From the NCBI GenBank assembly GCA_965119715.1, contig OZ221969.1, positions 868,001 to 932,000 of the forward strand: 64,000 bases of DNA. Reading direction: 5' to 3'. The DNA comes from JASBYZ01 sp029983705 (lineage in GTDB: Bacteria; Actinomycetota; Coriobacteriia; Coriobacteriales; JAEZZM01). Positions within the stretch are counted from its first letter, which is position 1, and each line of letters opens with the position of its first letter. The translations under genes were made by a program, and so were the position numbers. This document shows positions 8,545 through 16,876 of this stretch, one piece after another. Below the pieces are notes generated by a model. That model worked only from the letters and a program-made list of their open reading frames with translations. It did not search any database and had not been told where the DNA came from.

Positions 8545-9719
8545 GTTACAAAGACATTCATTTTGAAAAAGCCTCACACCAATTTGACTACCGCATAGGT
8601 CACGGTGCTCTAGACTCTCTTGTAGAAAAGCTCTCTGAGCTTGGAGACTTTAAAAAAGTTACGATCTTATGCGATAAGGTTGATGAGCCACGCACCGCAA
8701 AAGAGGTCACAGACCTTCTTGAAGCTGCGGGAATCACCTGTGTTTTACATGCCGTACGATTTGGCGATGAGGTAAGAACCTTTGAAGAGGCTGGAAGAGT
8801 CCTTGAGCGCTTAATAGAAAAAGAGGGTATGGATCCTGATTTATTTATCGCCTGCGGACCTCTGAGTATCTTAAAGCTTGGGTCTTATATTTCCTATCTT
8901 CTAGACGCTAACCTTCCACTTGTCTTTATTCCTACAAACCCGCTTTCAGCTCTACTTGCCCCTATTACAGGCGCAAGCGTTAACTTGGGAAAGCTTAAAG
9001 ATGCACTTACAAAAGAGCCTCAAGTACTCTATATGTGTTATGACTTTGAGTCTGAAAACCATTTAGGCCTTAAAACCTTACGTGATGTGTATCCTTACCT
9101 GGCTCGTTTTTGTTTTGCAAACTCAGCCTATGCCTTTAATAGCTTATGTTTGGATGCAGAAAAGCTTAAGCAAAAAGATGCTCTGAGCTATTTAACTCAT
9201 ATGTCAAATGCCCTCTATCAGCTCTCTAAACTTGTAAAAGAGACAGGCTCACAAGAAGAGCTTATGAAAACGCCTGAGCTTTGTTTTGCTGACTATACGC
9301 AAAAAGCGCTTGAGAGATCGGTAAATAAAAATACTTTTTATCCTGGTGAATACATGGCAGATGCCATGCGCCTAGATTTAGCTTTAGCGCAGCACAAATT
9401 AGGTTTAGAATCTGCTTACAAAGAGATGCTCAATGATTTCTTTAGCACCTTAAGCATCAAAGCTCTTGATATTGATTTGGCTGTTGAGACCTACTTTGTA
9501 TCAATGCTTGGTGAGTCTCAAGAGTTTTTAAACTTAAACGAAGAAGAACAAGAAAAGCGCGGACTTGCAGAAGAAATTAGCCTCCTTCTTCCACATAAGC
9601 CAGGGGAGTTTGAAGAGGTAGTCTTAGATCAAGCAGATTTAATTAGCGTGCTTGAAGACTTTGCTGCCGAGCGTAGAGAGCTTGTTCCCGTACACAGGCG
9701 CAGAGATTATAAAAAGTAA
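8541..9719 (+). CDS. Divergent 3-dehydroquinate synthase-like protein, probably catalytically altered
   Basis: 392 residues. The N-terminal half follows the fold pattern of DHQ synthase: FDYRIGHGALDSLVEKL start, DPDLFIACGP, and PLVFIPTNPLSALLAPITG in place of the usual PTTLLAQVDSSVGGKT. The NAD-binding GGGxxGD loop, the conserved Lys/Asp of the PTTLLAQVD region and the GHTxGHA metal-binding histidines are absent. The C-terminal half is helical. The GTG start overlaps the aroK stop and has a GAGGGG site upstream. The order aroK-aroB-pepP-efp recalls the aroK/aroB/aroQ-pepP-efp order of many Gram-positive bacteria, which supports ancestry. Function is unknown; a normal AroB reaction is unlikely. 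Confidence 0.65.
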   Translation: MSYKDIHFEKASHQFDYRIGHGALDSLVEKLSELGDFKKVTILCDKVDEPRTAKEVTDLLEAAGITCVLHAVRFGDEVRTFEEAGRVLERLIEKEGMDPDLFIACGPLSILKLGSYISYLLDANLPLVFIPTNPLSALLAPITGASVNLGKLKDALTKEPQVLYMCYDFESENHLGLKTLRDVYPYLARFCFANSAYAFNSLCLDAEKLKQKDALSYLTHMSNALYQLSKLVKETGSQEELMKTPELCFADYTQKALERSVNKNTFYPGEYMADAMRLDLALAQHKLGLESAYKEMLNDFFSTLSIKALDIDLAVETYFVSMLGESQEFLNLNEEEQEKRGLAEEISLLLPHKPGEFEEVVLDQADLISVLEDFAAERRELVPVHRRRDYKK

Positions 9720-9747
9720 TAAACCTTATAAAAAAGGAGCACATATT

Positions 9748-10854
9748 ATGTCAGTAAAGACACGTGTTGAAAGACTACGCGCACTTGCAGCCAAAAAAGG
9801 TTACGATGCTGTAGTTATTCGTAACAATCCAGATTTAAGATGGCTTACCGGGGCTGAGAGAGTTTTTGACTTTGAGCTTGCTCACACAGCTTTTATCACC
9901 CAAGATAAGCTCTACTTTCATACGGATTCTCGTTACTACAATACCTTTATAGAAAAGCTGGGCGATGAGACCCCTTGGCAATTTGATATGGATGACCTCT
10001 CACACATTAAGTTTATTGTTGAGAAGGCAAAAGAAACACATTCAAGATATATTGCTATTGAAGACACCATGTCTTTAGGATTTTATAGCTCGCTCGTTAG
10101 AGCAGCAGAAGATGAGTCACTGCATATGAGCTTTACTCAGCTACATGGTGATCTAGTTGAGATGCGTGCAATCAAAGACGCTGAAGAAATTGAGATTATG
10201 CGTCAGGCTCAAGCTATTACCGATAAGACCTTTACTCACATGCTTTCTGTAATTGAGATTGGTAAGAGTGAAAAAGAACTTCAGGCTGAGCTTGATAACT
10301 ATATGTACTCACAAGGCGCTGATGCGCTCGCCTTTGACACTATTGTGGCAAGTGGACCTAACACTGCAAACCCTCATGCTATGCCAGGCTCAAGAAAGGT
10401 TCAGGCAGGAGACTTTGTGCTGATGGACTACGGCGCAGGTTATAGAGATTACTGCTCTGATATGACTAGAACTGTTGTGATTGGTGAGCCTGCTGAGTGG
10501 CAAAAAGAAATCTATCAGATTGTTAAAGAAACTAACGAGGCATGCCATAGAGCTGCTAAGCCAGGAATTAAGGGTAGAGAGATTCATGAGCTTGCAGTAA
10601 AGTTAATTACTGAGGCAGGATACTGTGACTACTTTAAGCACGGTCTTGGCCATGGAGTAGGTATTGATATTCATGAGCAGCCATGCTTTGGCAGAAGTGA
10701 TAATCACACCATTGCTCCGGGACATGTTATTACCATTGAGCCAGGTATTTATCTACCAGGTAGGGGCGGCGTAAGAATTGAAGATTACGGCGTAATCACT
10801 GACGATGGTATGGATATCTTTACGAGCTCAACACACGAGCTACAAATTTTGTAA
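9748..10854 (+). CDS. pepP: Xaa-Pro aminopeptidase, M24 family
   Basis: A 368-residue creatinase-like N-domain plus pita-bread metallopeptidase domain. Metal ligands are visible as the two aspartates in LMDYGAGYRDYCSDMTRTV, the His in HGLGHGVGIDIHE, and the glutamates in TIEPGIYLPGRGGVRIED. It removes N-terminal residues preceding proline, in the cytoplasm. The ATG at 9748 follows a strong AAAAAGGAG site. The longer reading frame starting at 9652 overlaps the previous gene and is not supported. efp lies 51 bp downstream, a widely conserved pairing. Confidence 0.93.
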   Translation: MSVKTRVERLRALAAKKGYDAVVIRNNPDLRWLTGAERVFDFELAHTAFITQDKLYFHTDSRYYNTFIEKLGDETPWQFDMDDLSHIKFIVEKAKETHSRYIAIEDTMSLGFYSSLVRAAEDESLHMSFTQLHGDLVEMRAIKDAEEIEIMRQAQAITDKTFTHMLSVIEIGKSEKELQAELDNYMYSQGADALAFDTIVASGPNTANPHAMPGSRKVQAGDFVLMDYGAGYRDYCSDMTRTVVIGEPAEWQKEIYQIVKETNEACHRAAKPGIKGREIHELAVKLITEAGYCDYFKHGLGHGVGIDIHEQPCFGRSDNHTIAPGHVITIEPGIYLPGRGGVRIEDYGVITDDGMDIFTSSTHELQIL

Positions 10855-10905
10855 AATAAGATGTAGAACAATCAAGTTTTACAAGCATTTTTAGAAAGGT
10901 TACGG

Positions 10906-11469
10906 ATGGCTACTATTTCAACAGCAAACTTCAAAAATGGCATGGGAATTATTATCGACGGTAAGATTTACACCATCGTTGAATTCCAGCACGTTAAGCC
11001 TGGTAAGGGAGCTGCTTTTGTTCGCACAAAGGTAAGAGACGTTAAGACCGGTCGCGTAAATGATTTAACTTTTAGATCGGGCGAGAAGTTTGAGGATGTT
11101 CGCATCGAGACCAAAGAGATGCAATATCTCTATAACGACGGCACTAATTTTATCTTTATGAACACTGAGACCTTTGAGCAGTTAGAAATTCCTGCAGAGG
11201 TTATTGGCGATAAAGAGCAGTGGCTCAAAGAAAACGACATTGTTCTTATCCAATTTGCAGGCGATGAGCTCATTGGTGTAGAGCCTCCAATGTTTGTTGA
11301 GCTTGAAATCACCGAGACTGAGCCTGGCTTTAAGGGAGATACCGTACAAGGTGGCTCAAAGCCAGCAACTCTAGAGACCGGTGCTGTTATTCAGGTTCCA
11401 ATGTTTGTGGACCAAGGTGATATTGTTAAGGTTGATACTAGAGACGGTAAATACATCACTCGTGTGTAA
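10906..11469 (+). CDS. efp: Translation elongation factor P
   Basis: 187 residues, the standard length, with the KOW-like N-domain and two OB domains. The loop lysine K34 in KPGKGAAFVR is the residue modified in other bacteria; no epmA/epmB-type modification gene is visible in this window. EF-P binds stalled ribosomes and relieves arrest at polyproline. That need is relevant here, because the next gene encodes a proline-rich surface protein tail. The ribosome site AGAAAGG lies upstream of the ATG. A strong terminator closes the transcript. Confidence 0.96.
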   Translation: MATISTANFKNGMGIIIDGKIYTIVEFQHVKPGKGAAFVRTKVRDVKTGRVNDLTFRSGEKFEDVRIETKEMQYLYNDGTNFIFMNTETFEQLEIPAEVIGDKEQWLKENDIVLIQFAGDELIGVEPPMFVELEITETEPGFKGDTVQGGSKPATLETGAVIQVPMFVDQGDIVKVDTRDGKYITRV

Positions 11470-11494
11470 ATAACTATATACAAGCGTTTATCTG

Positions 11495-11520
11495 AGGCCT
11501 CGAGAAATCGAGGCCTTTTT
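11495..11520 (+). terminator. Rho-independent terminator after efp
   Basis: A perfect 9-bp stem, AGGCCTCGA paired with TCGAGGCCT around a GAAA loop, is followed by a run of T. It closes the efp transcript before the surface-protein gene. Confidence 0.88.
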
Positions 11521-11557
11521 GTATACCAAAAGATAATTAGTTAATCCTAATAGATTA

Positions 11558-11576
11558 GATAATTAATGTAATTATC
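11558..11576. promoter_or_regulatory. 7-5-7 inverted repeat upstream of the surface-protein gene
   Basis: GATAATT-N5-AATTATC is a perfect palindrome about 80 bp upstream of the surface-protein start. A further GATAATT half-site lies at 11532-11538. It could be a dimeric regulator site. It is AT-rich, so chance cannot be excluded. Confidence 0.3.
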
Positions 11577-11657
11577 ATAAGGAATTTTTCCCTCAATATG
11601 ATATTCTACTAGTAACATTTATATTTTTATATTACTCATATTTAATTGGAGAGTTAA

Positions 11658-13865
11658 ATGAGAGGGAGAATCTTTAGAGCGATCAGCTTCGTATTAATTG
11701 TGATGCTGCAGATTTCTATCTTTGGAGCTATAGATATAGCAATAGCGAGTGAAGCAAATAGTTCTGTAAGCTCACCAACTGCAAACACGCTTAGTGCGCA
11801 ATCGGCAACAAGTACTAGTTCGGCAGACTCAAGCTCTAAAACAGTATTAGCAGCTACACGTGCTATGCCTGAATCTTTAGAAGCTCCAGAAGCTGCTGGC
11901 AATCAAGGAATTTTATACCTTGATGGTAAAAATGGTAGTGATGATAATGATGGATTGAGTCAAGAAAAACCGGTGAAGACTTTTGCAAAAGCTAAGGAGA
12001 TAGCCACAGCAAATCAAAATATTCAAACTATCTATGTGCTTGGAACGGTAGATATAGAAGGAGACATTAGCCTTTCGGGTACAAAAGCAAAGCTCGTACG
12101 TGGCGAGAAATTTAAGGATGCTCTCTTAAATGTAGTTAGTGGTAAAACGGCTACTCTTAAAGATATTATTGTCGACGGAAATAGAGAAAATATTATTGCG
12201 ACGTCTGCTTTAGTTACAGCTCAAAGCGCAAGCACTCTCAATATCCAAGATGGGGCTGTACTGCAAAATAATAAAAATTATAAAGATGATGAGAATTCCA
12301 CTCGTGGTGGCGGTTTGTATGCATACGAAGCTTCTGTAGTAATGGATGGTGGAATTATACAAAATAATCAGGCTACTAATGGTGGAGGACTATATTTAAA
12401 TAAAGCTTCAAAAATGATAATGTCTGGTGGAAAAATTATTGAAAATTATGCAAAAAGAGCTGTCTATAATCAGGATGTTATTAATGCAGCAGGCGGTGGT
12501 TTATGTGTTGACACTGGATCAACGCTAGAGCTTGGAGGTAGTTCAGAGATTGCTAGCAATACCTCTGAAGAAGTTGGCGGAGGAATTAGTGTAGGTAGTC
12601 GTGAGTGGGGTCCAACTAATACCTTAGTTATGAACGGCGGAGTTGTTTCAGGTAATACTGCATTTGCCTCAGGAGGCGGTATTTTTGTACAAGCTAAATT
12701 ATTTTTTGGTGATGCATCAAAAGCTAAGATTAATGCCGGTAAGATAATTAACAACTCCTGCACAGGAAAAGGTATAACGGAATTTGCCTTTGGCGGAGGC
12801 GGAATATATGTTAACGGAGCCCCTAGTCAGGTTAAATTTGGTGACACGATTTACCATGGTGCGAATGGTATTTTAGAACTAAAAAACGCTTTAGTCACTG
12901 ATAACTTAGCTGCTATTTCCGGAGCAGGATATGCAGCTTGCCCAATTTCTAAAACAACAATTTATGTGACAAATGGTGTAGCTCTATATAGTAATAAGTT
13001 AACGAACAATTTAATTGCTTCTGGTAAAGAAATTTATATTCTATCTTCTAACAGAATGGGCTTGCACAGTAAAATCGACGGCACTCCTTATAACATAAGC
13101 GAGCGTATGTTAGGTGGCACTTTATACAATTGGAAAGATTCTCATGGTCAACTTGTTACTCCAGAAAAATTAAAGGGAGAACTTAAAGGTGATGGATCAG
13201 AACTTGCGCTATACACTGACGAACAGCTAGATGCTACAGGTAAAAAACTTGCAACAGTGATTATCAGTGGCAATACTTCTGCTACTCGAGGCGGCGGCAT
13301 TGGATCAAACGGTACTGTGATTTTTGGTGAAGATAAACCTCTTAAAGAAGTAAAAATCCTAAAAGAATGGGATGAATCACTTACTCCAAGGGCAATAGAG
13401 GTGGAACTTAGAGGAAAGCTTTCTGATGGCACTGACTGGCTTATTGAGAAAGTAAAGCTTAATAAAGAAAATAACTTCTCATATACCGTTAAAAACTTAC
13501 CTGCAACTGTACGTGAACAAAAAATTGAAGACCTACTCTATATAAAAGAACTTGGGTCAGAAGGCTTTAAAGTTGAGTATTCTAAGGGTGAAGATAAAGG
13601 AATATTTACTTTAAAGGTAAAGAACAACCCAGGCACCCCTCCACCTAACACTCCACCAAATACGCCTCCGGGCACTCCTCCACCTAATACTCCACCTGAG
13701 GAGCCACCATATGAGCCGCCTTACAATCCACCATATGAACCACCATATGTACAGAGAATACCTAAGACGGGAGATGTAGATTATAGTCTGTTAGTTACTT
13801 TAGGCTTATTGTTAAGTGCTTCGGGTTGTGTACTTGGATATCATACGCGAAGATTAGCTTCATAA
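11658..13865 (+). CDS. Sortase-anchored surface protein with beta-helix repeats
   Basis: 735 residues. A signal peptide (MRGRIFRAI then a hydrophobic stretch to about residue 31) is followed by a Ser/Thr/Ala-rich region. From about 165 to 440 there is a right-handed beta-helix with repeated GGG-LY/IxV and MxGGxIxxN turns. A CnaB-like segment lies at about 570-650 (KILKEWDESLTPRAIEVEL). Then come a proline-rich spacer of PPNTPP and YEPPY units, the sorting signal IPKTG at 701-705, a hydrophobic helix and the charged tail HTRRLAS. IPKTG is a sortase-signal variant. The ribosome site is GGAGAG. No sortase gene is in the window. The role is probably adhesion or host interaction, by architecture only. 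Confidence 0.85.
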   Translation: MRGRIFRAISFVLIVMLQISIFGAIDIAIASEANSSVSSPTANTLSAQSATSTSSADSSSKTVLAATRAMPESLEAPEAAGNQGILYLDGKNGSDDNDGLSQEKPVKTFAKAKEIATANQNIQTIYVLGTVDIEGDISLSGTKAKLVRGEKFKDALLNVVSGKTATLKDIIVDGNRENIIATSALVTAQSASTLNIQDGAVLQNNKNYKDDENSTRGGGLYAYEASVVMDGGIIQNNQATNGGGLYLNKASKMIMSGGKIIENYAKRAVYNQDVINAAGGGLCVDTGSTLELGGSSEIASNTSEEVGGGISVGSREWGPTNTLVMNGGVVSGNTAFASGGGIFVQAKLFFGDASKAKINAGKIINNSCTGKGITEFAFGGGGIYVNGAPSQVKFGDTIYHGANGILELKNALVTDNLAAISGAGYAACPISKTTIYVTNGVALYSNKLTNNLIASGKEIYILSSNRMGLHSKIDGTPYNISERMLGGTLYNWKDSHGQLVTPEKLKGELKGDGSELALYTDEQLDATGKKLATVIISGNTSATRGGGIGSNGTVIFGEDKPLKEVKILKEWDESLTPRAIEVELRGKLSDGTDWLIEKVKLNKENNFSYTVKNLPATVREQKIEDLLYIKELGSEGFKVEYSKGEDKGIFTLKVKNNPGTPPPNTPPNTPPGTPPPNTPPEEPPYEPPYNPPYEPPYVQRIPKTGDVDYSLLVTLGLLLSASGCVLGYHTRRLAS

Positions 13866-13870
13866 AATAA

Positions 13871-13910
13871 TTAAAGAAGGCAGTTAGAAGATTCTAGCTG
13901 CCTTCTTTAA
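13871..13910. terminator. Bidirectional terminator between surface protein and RelB-like gene
   Basis: A perfect 13-bp stem, TTAAAGAAGGCAG with CTGCCTTCTTTAA, continues inward through a TAGAA/TTCTA pairing. A and T tracts flank it, so it can stop transcription from both convergent genes. Confidence 0.8.
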
Positions 13911-13911
13911 T

Positions 13912-14205
13912 TTATAATTCAGCTTCCAGCCTGTCAAAGACTTCCTTGTAAGGTGTGCCCTCTTCCTTAAGCGATTGACTGTAGCTGTGCAAAAGTTTTG
14001 CAAAAAGCTCATCAGGCGTTAGCGTGTCGATTGTTTGAGGGGTTGAAGGTATTTTCAACTCAAATGGAATACCTTTGTTGAGAATTATTTGTCTGTATAG
14101 AGAATTTATAACAACAGAAGCCGGTATACCTAACTGTTCAAGAATGTTTTCTGCTTCTACTTTTACATCATATTCGACTCTAGCGCTTACAGTTGCATCT
14201 TTCAT
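13912..14205 (-). CDS. RelB/DinJ family antitoxin without a partner toxin
   Basis: 97 residues. The N-terminal half MKDATVSARVEYDVKVEAE then ILEQLGIPASVVINSLYRQI is the ribbon-helix-helix domain of RelB/DinJ antitoxins, followed by GIPFELKIP, the typical linker. The C-terminal half normally neutralises a RelE/YafQ ribonuclease. The ATG at 14205 has a GGAGG site upstream; an in-frame start 17 codons earlier lacks one. A candidate promoter reads TTGCAG (14251-14256), 17 bp, TACACT (14228-14233). Toxin genes normally follow at once, but here a terminator and the convergent surface-protein gene follow. It is an orphan antitoxin, perhaps regulatory or a relic. Confidence 0.78.
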   Translation of the reverse strand: MKDATVSARVEYDVKVEAENILEQLGIPASVVINSLYRQIILNKGIPFELKIPSTPQTIDTLTPDELFAKLLHSYSQSLKEEGTPYKEVFDRLEAEL

Positions 14206-14268
14206 TTCACTACTACCTCCTGGCAATAGTGTAATACCGTGTTTAGCAATCTGCAATACTAATTAATG

Positions 14269-15684
14269 CTATTGTTCGATCTTATCGCCCACATAATACT
14301 CATCAAGGTGATTTTGATAAACGTAGTGGTCTGTATCGTCAGAAATTACCTTAGCTAATCCTATAACTGCAACTAGGTTTGGAATTACCATAAGTGCGTT
14401 TAAGGTATCTGCAATATCCCAGATCAATCCAAGCCCCACAAGTGCACCAACCATAGCCATGATGGTGTAGGCAACTCGGTAAAACTTGACGTACTCATAA
14501 CCCACGAGGTACTCGAAAGCACGCTCTCCGTAGTAGGACCAACCCAAAATTGTGGTAAAGGCAAATAGGGTGAGCGAGATAGTAAGAATTGGAGTACCAA
14601 CATATGGGATAGCTCCAAATGCAATGGAGGTAAGCCTTCCTCCATCAACTGCAATCATGCCGTCTGCGGTGAGAGGAAAGAGCTCTGGGTGAGCAATAGT
14701 GCTTGCTACCAGCATTAATCCGGTTAGCAAACATACAACTACGGTATCCCAAAATGTTGCACTCATAGACACTAAACTTTGTCGTGCTGGATTAATAGTT
14801 TTAGCTGATGCTGCAATAATTGGGCCCGATCCCATACCGGATTCGTTTGAGAACAGACCTCTTGCAACACCGTAGCGCATAGCTGCAAGCATTCCTGCAC
14901 CAAGAGCGCCGCCTCCTGCAGCACGCAGGTCAAAGGCAGAAACCATAATGAGTTTTAAGGCATCTAAAATGTATGCATGAAGTAGGATGAGAATTAAAAT
15001 ACAGCAAATAATATAGGCAAAAGCCATAAATGGTACGAGCTTCTCGCACACCTTGGCAATAGATTTAACTCCGCCAAAAATAATCAAAACCATAGCAAGG
15101 CCAATAACAAGCGAGCTTACCCAAACTGGTATAGAAAAGTTAGCTTCGAGGGTAGTTGCCACTGCGTTTGACTGAACTGAGCAACCAATTCCAAAGGCAG
15201 CAAGGGATGCAAAGATTGCAAATAAGACTCCAAGCCACTTCATGTTAAGGCCCTTATCAAGGGCATACATAGCTCCGCCCTGCATGAGGCCTTCTTTTGA
15301 AACTACACGGTATTTAACTGCTATTAAAGACTCGGCATACTTGGTTGCCATGCCAAAAATACCAACAATCCACATCCAAAAGATAGCTCCTGGACCGCCC
15401 AGAGTAATCGCTGTACCCACACCAATAATGTTTCCGGTACCAATGGTTGCTGCAAGTGCTGTAGAAAGCGCTCCAAATTGGGAGACGTCCCCGTGGCCCT
15501 TTTCGTCTTTTGAAATTGAAAATTTAATCGCTGAGATAATCTTTCGCTGAATACCTTTAGTGCGAATGGTCATATAGATGTGCGTACCAACAAGTAGCAC
15601 AATCATGGGAAGTCCCCATAAGATAGTGTTAGATATCTTAAAAGCGCCATGAATGATATCTAACAAGCTTGTTACAAAATCCAT
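14269..15684 (-). CDS. Alanine/glycine:cation symporter, AGCS family
   Basis: A 471-residue protein with about ten to eleven membrane helices. Family signatures are GTGNIIGVGTAITLGGPGA near the N-terminus and GLFSNESGMGSGPIIAASA in the middle. It imports alanine or glycine with Na+ or H+. The ATG at 15684 has a GGAGAG site close upstream; the longer frame from 15702 adds only six residues. A TATAAT box on the minus strand at 15721-15726 is a suitable -10. It is divergent from the GntR-ABC operon. Confidence 0.92.
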   Translation of the reverse strand: MDFVTSLLDIIHGAFKISNTILWGLPMIVLLVGTHIYMTIRTKGIQRKIISAIKFSISKDEKGHGDVSQFGALSTALAATIGTGNIIGVGTAITLGGPGAIFWMWIVGIFGMATKYAESLIAVKYRVVSKEGLMQGGAMYALDKGLNMKWLGVLFAIFASLAAFGIGCSVQSNAVATTLEANFSIPVWVSSLVIGLAMVLIIFGGVKSIAKVCEKLVPFMAFAYIICCILILILLHAYILDALKLIMVSAFDLRAAGGGALGAGMLAAMRYGVARGLFSNESGMGSGPIIAASAKTINPARQSLVSMSATFWDTVVVCLLTGLMLVASTIAHPELFPLTADGMIAVDGGRLTSIAFGAIPYVGTPILTISLTLFAFTTILGWSYYGERAFEYLVGYEYVKFYRVAYTIMAMVGALVGLGLIWDIADTLNALMVIPNLVAVIGLAKVISDDTDHYVYQNHLDEYYVGDKIEQ

Positions 15685-15720
15685 AGTCTCTCCTGTGGGC
15701 ATGAGAAAATAGTGTATTAA

Positions 15721-15726
15721 ATTATA
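15721..15726 (-). promoter_or_regulatory. -10 box for the AGCS symporter gene
   Basis: TATAAT on the minus strand, 36 bp upstream of the symporter ATG. The -35 is weak. The 93-bp gap is shared with the divergent GntR gene, whose candidate promoter on the plus strand is TTGTGA, 16 bp, TATTTT. Confidence 0.4.
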
Positions 15727-15795
15727 GTTAATTGTGACCTTGATTACATTTGCTATTTTTTTAGCGGTAATTTATTTATTTTATGGAGCTAGCGC

Positions 15796-16182
15796 GTGAG
15801 TGAAGAAAATCAGCTTGATCTGTCAAGGCCTCTTTTTGAGCAGGTTGCGCAAAAAATTAGAATAGAAATTGCAAAAGGCGAGTTAAAACCTGGTCAAAAG
15901 ATTGACGGCCTCAATGATTTAGCTAAGACGTATGGGGTGTCTCAAGCAGTTATTTCAAAGTCTCTCAAACGTCTTGAGCAAGATGCTTTAATCGTTGCAG
16001 ATAAGTTTAGAGACTACTATATAACCTTAGCAATTCCGCGAATAGAGCTTGTGAAGGCTCGACTGGTAGATAATTACGCAAAAGAATTTGTTTACTACGC
16101 ACAAAAATACGGCTTAAGTTTTGATGAAGCTACTGAAGTGCTCAAGCAAGAATGGGATGAGTTTAATGAGCTCAATTCTTAA
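15796..16182 (+). CDS. GntR family regulator, YtrA-like short form
   Basis: 128 residues. A winged helix at about 10-80 (PLFEQVAQKIRIEIAKGELK then LAKTYGVSQAVISKSLKRLEQ) is the GntR DNA-binding domain. The effector region is only about 45 residues, typical of the YtrA subfamily that controls neighbouring ABC transporters. The GTG start lies in the divergent gap with the symporter. The stop overlaps the start of the ABC ATPase gene, so regulator and transporter form one operon, probably autoregulated. Confidence 0.85.
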   Translation: MSEENQLDLSRPLFEQVAQKIRIEIAKGELKPGQKIDGLNDLAKTYGVSQAVISKSLKRLEQDALIVADKFRDYYITLAIPRIELVKARLVDNYAKEFVYYAQKYGLSFDEATEVLKQEWDEFNELNS

Positions 16183-16876
16183 AATTGAAAACTTATCGCT
16201 TAATTACGGAAAGCTTAAAGCACTTGACAATGTATCTCTTGAGCTTGAGCTCGGTAACTTTGTAGGGCTTTTGGGCCCTAACGGTTCTGGTAAATCAAGC
16301 TTGTTAAGAATTTTGGCTGGTCTTGAGTATAACTACGAGGGAAAGGTTGAGATTGACCAGATTAAACCTGGTAAACACACCAAGCTTTTAACCTCGTACT
16401 CGCCAGATATGAATTGCTTTCCGCCTAGCTTGACGGTTGATAAGGCCTTTGGCTACTACCATAAGTTCTTTTCTGACTTTAACGCTCAGAGAGCTGATGC
16501 ACTCATGAGTAAGTTAGGGCTCGATAGACAACAGCAGATTCACGAACTTTCTAAGGGAATGCTTGAGAGATTATATGTTGCACTTACTATGTCAAGGAGT
16601 GCATCAATCTTTTTATTGGATGAGCCACTTTCTGGCGTTGACCCTGCTACAAGGTCTGCAATTTTAGAGACGGTGATTAAAAACTACTCAACAAACACCT
16701 TGATAATTATTTCTACTCATATGTTAGAAGACCTTGAGTCTTATTTTGATGAGGTAGTTATACTTAATAACGGTCAGCTGTATGAGCATGACGGGGCAGA
16801 GGCCTTACGTGAGAGATATCAAAAGTCAATCAACCATATTTTAAGGGATATGCCATATGGTAAAAGAGCTTTATAG
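16166..16876 (+). CDS. ABC transporter ATP-binding protein
   Basis: A 236-residue ABC ATPase. Walker A is GPNGSGKSS, the signature is LSKGMLERL, Walker B plus D-loop is IFLLDEPLSGVD, and the H-loop is STHMLEDL. The signature has LSKGM instead of LSGGQ, as in other ABC-2 exporters linked to GntR regulators. The start is taken as the ATG at 16166, overlapping the regulator gene by 17 bp; ATG at 16157 is also possible. It overlaps the permease start by 20 bp. Export substrate is unknown; lipid or antimicrobial stress roles are known for the subfamily. Confidence 0.88.
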   Translation: MSSILKIENLSLNYGKLKALDNVSLELELGNFVGLLGPNGSGKSSLLRILAGLEYNYEGKVEIDQIKPGKHTKLLTSYSPDMNCFPPSLTVDKAFGYYHKFFSDFNAQRADALMSKLGLDRQQQIHELSKGMLERLYVALTMSRSASIFLLDEPLSGVDPATRSAILETVIKNYSTNTLIIISTHMLEDLESYFDEVVILNNGQLYEHDGAEALRERYQKSINHILRDMPYGKRAL

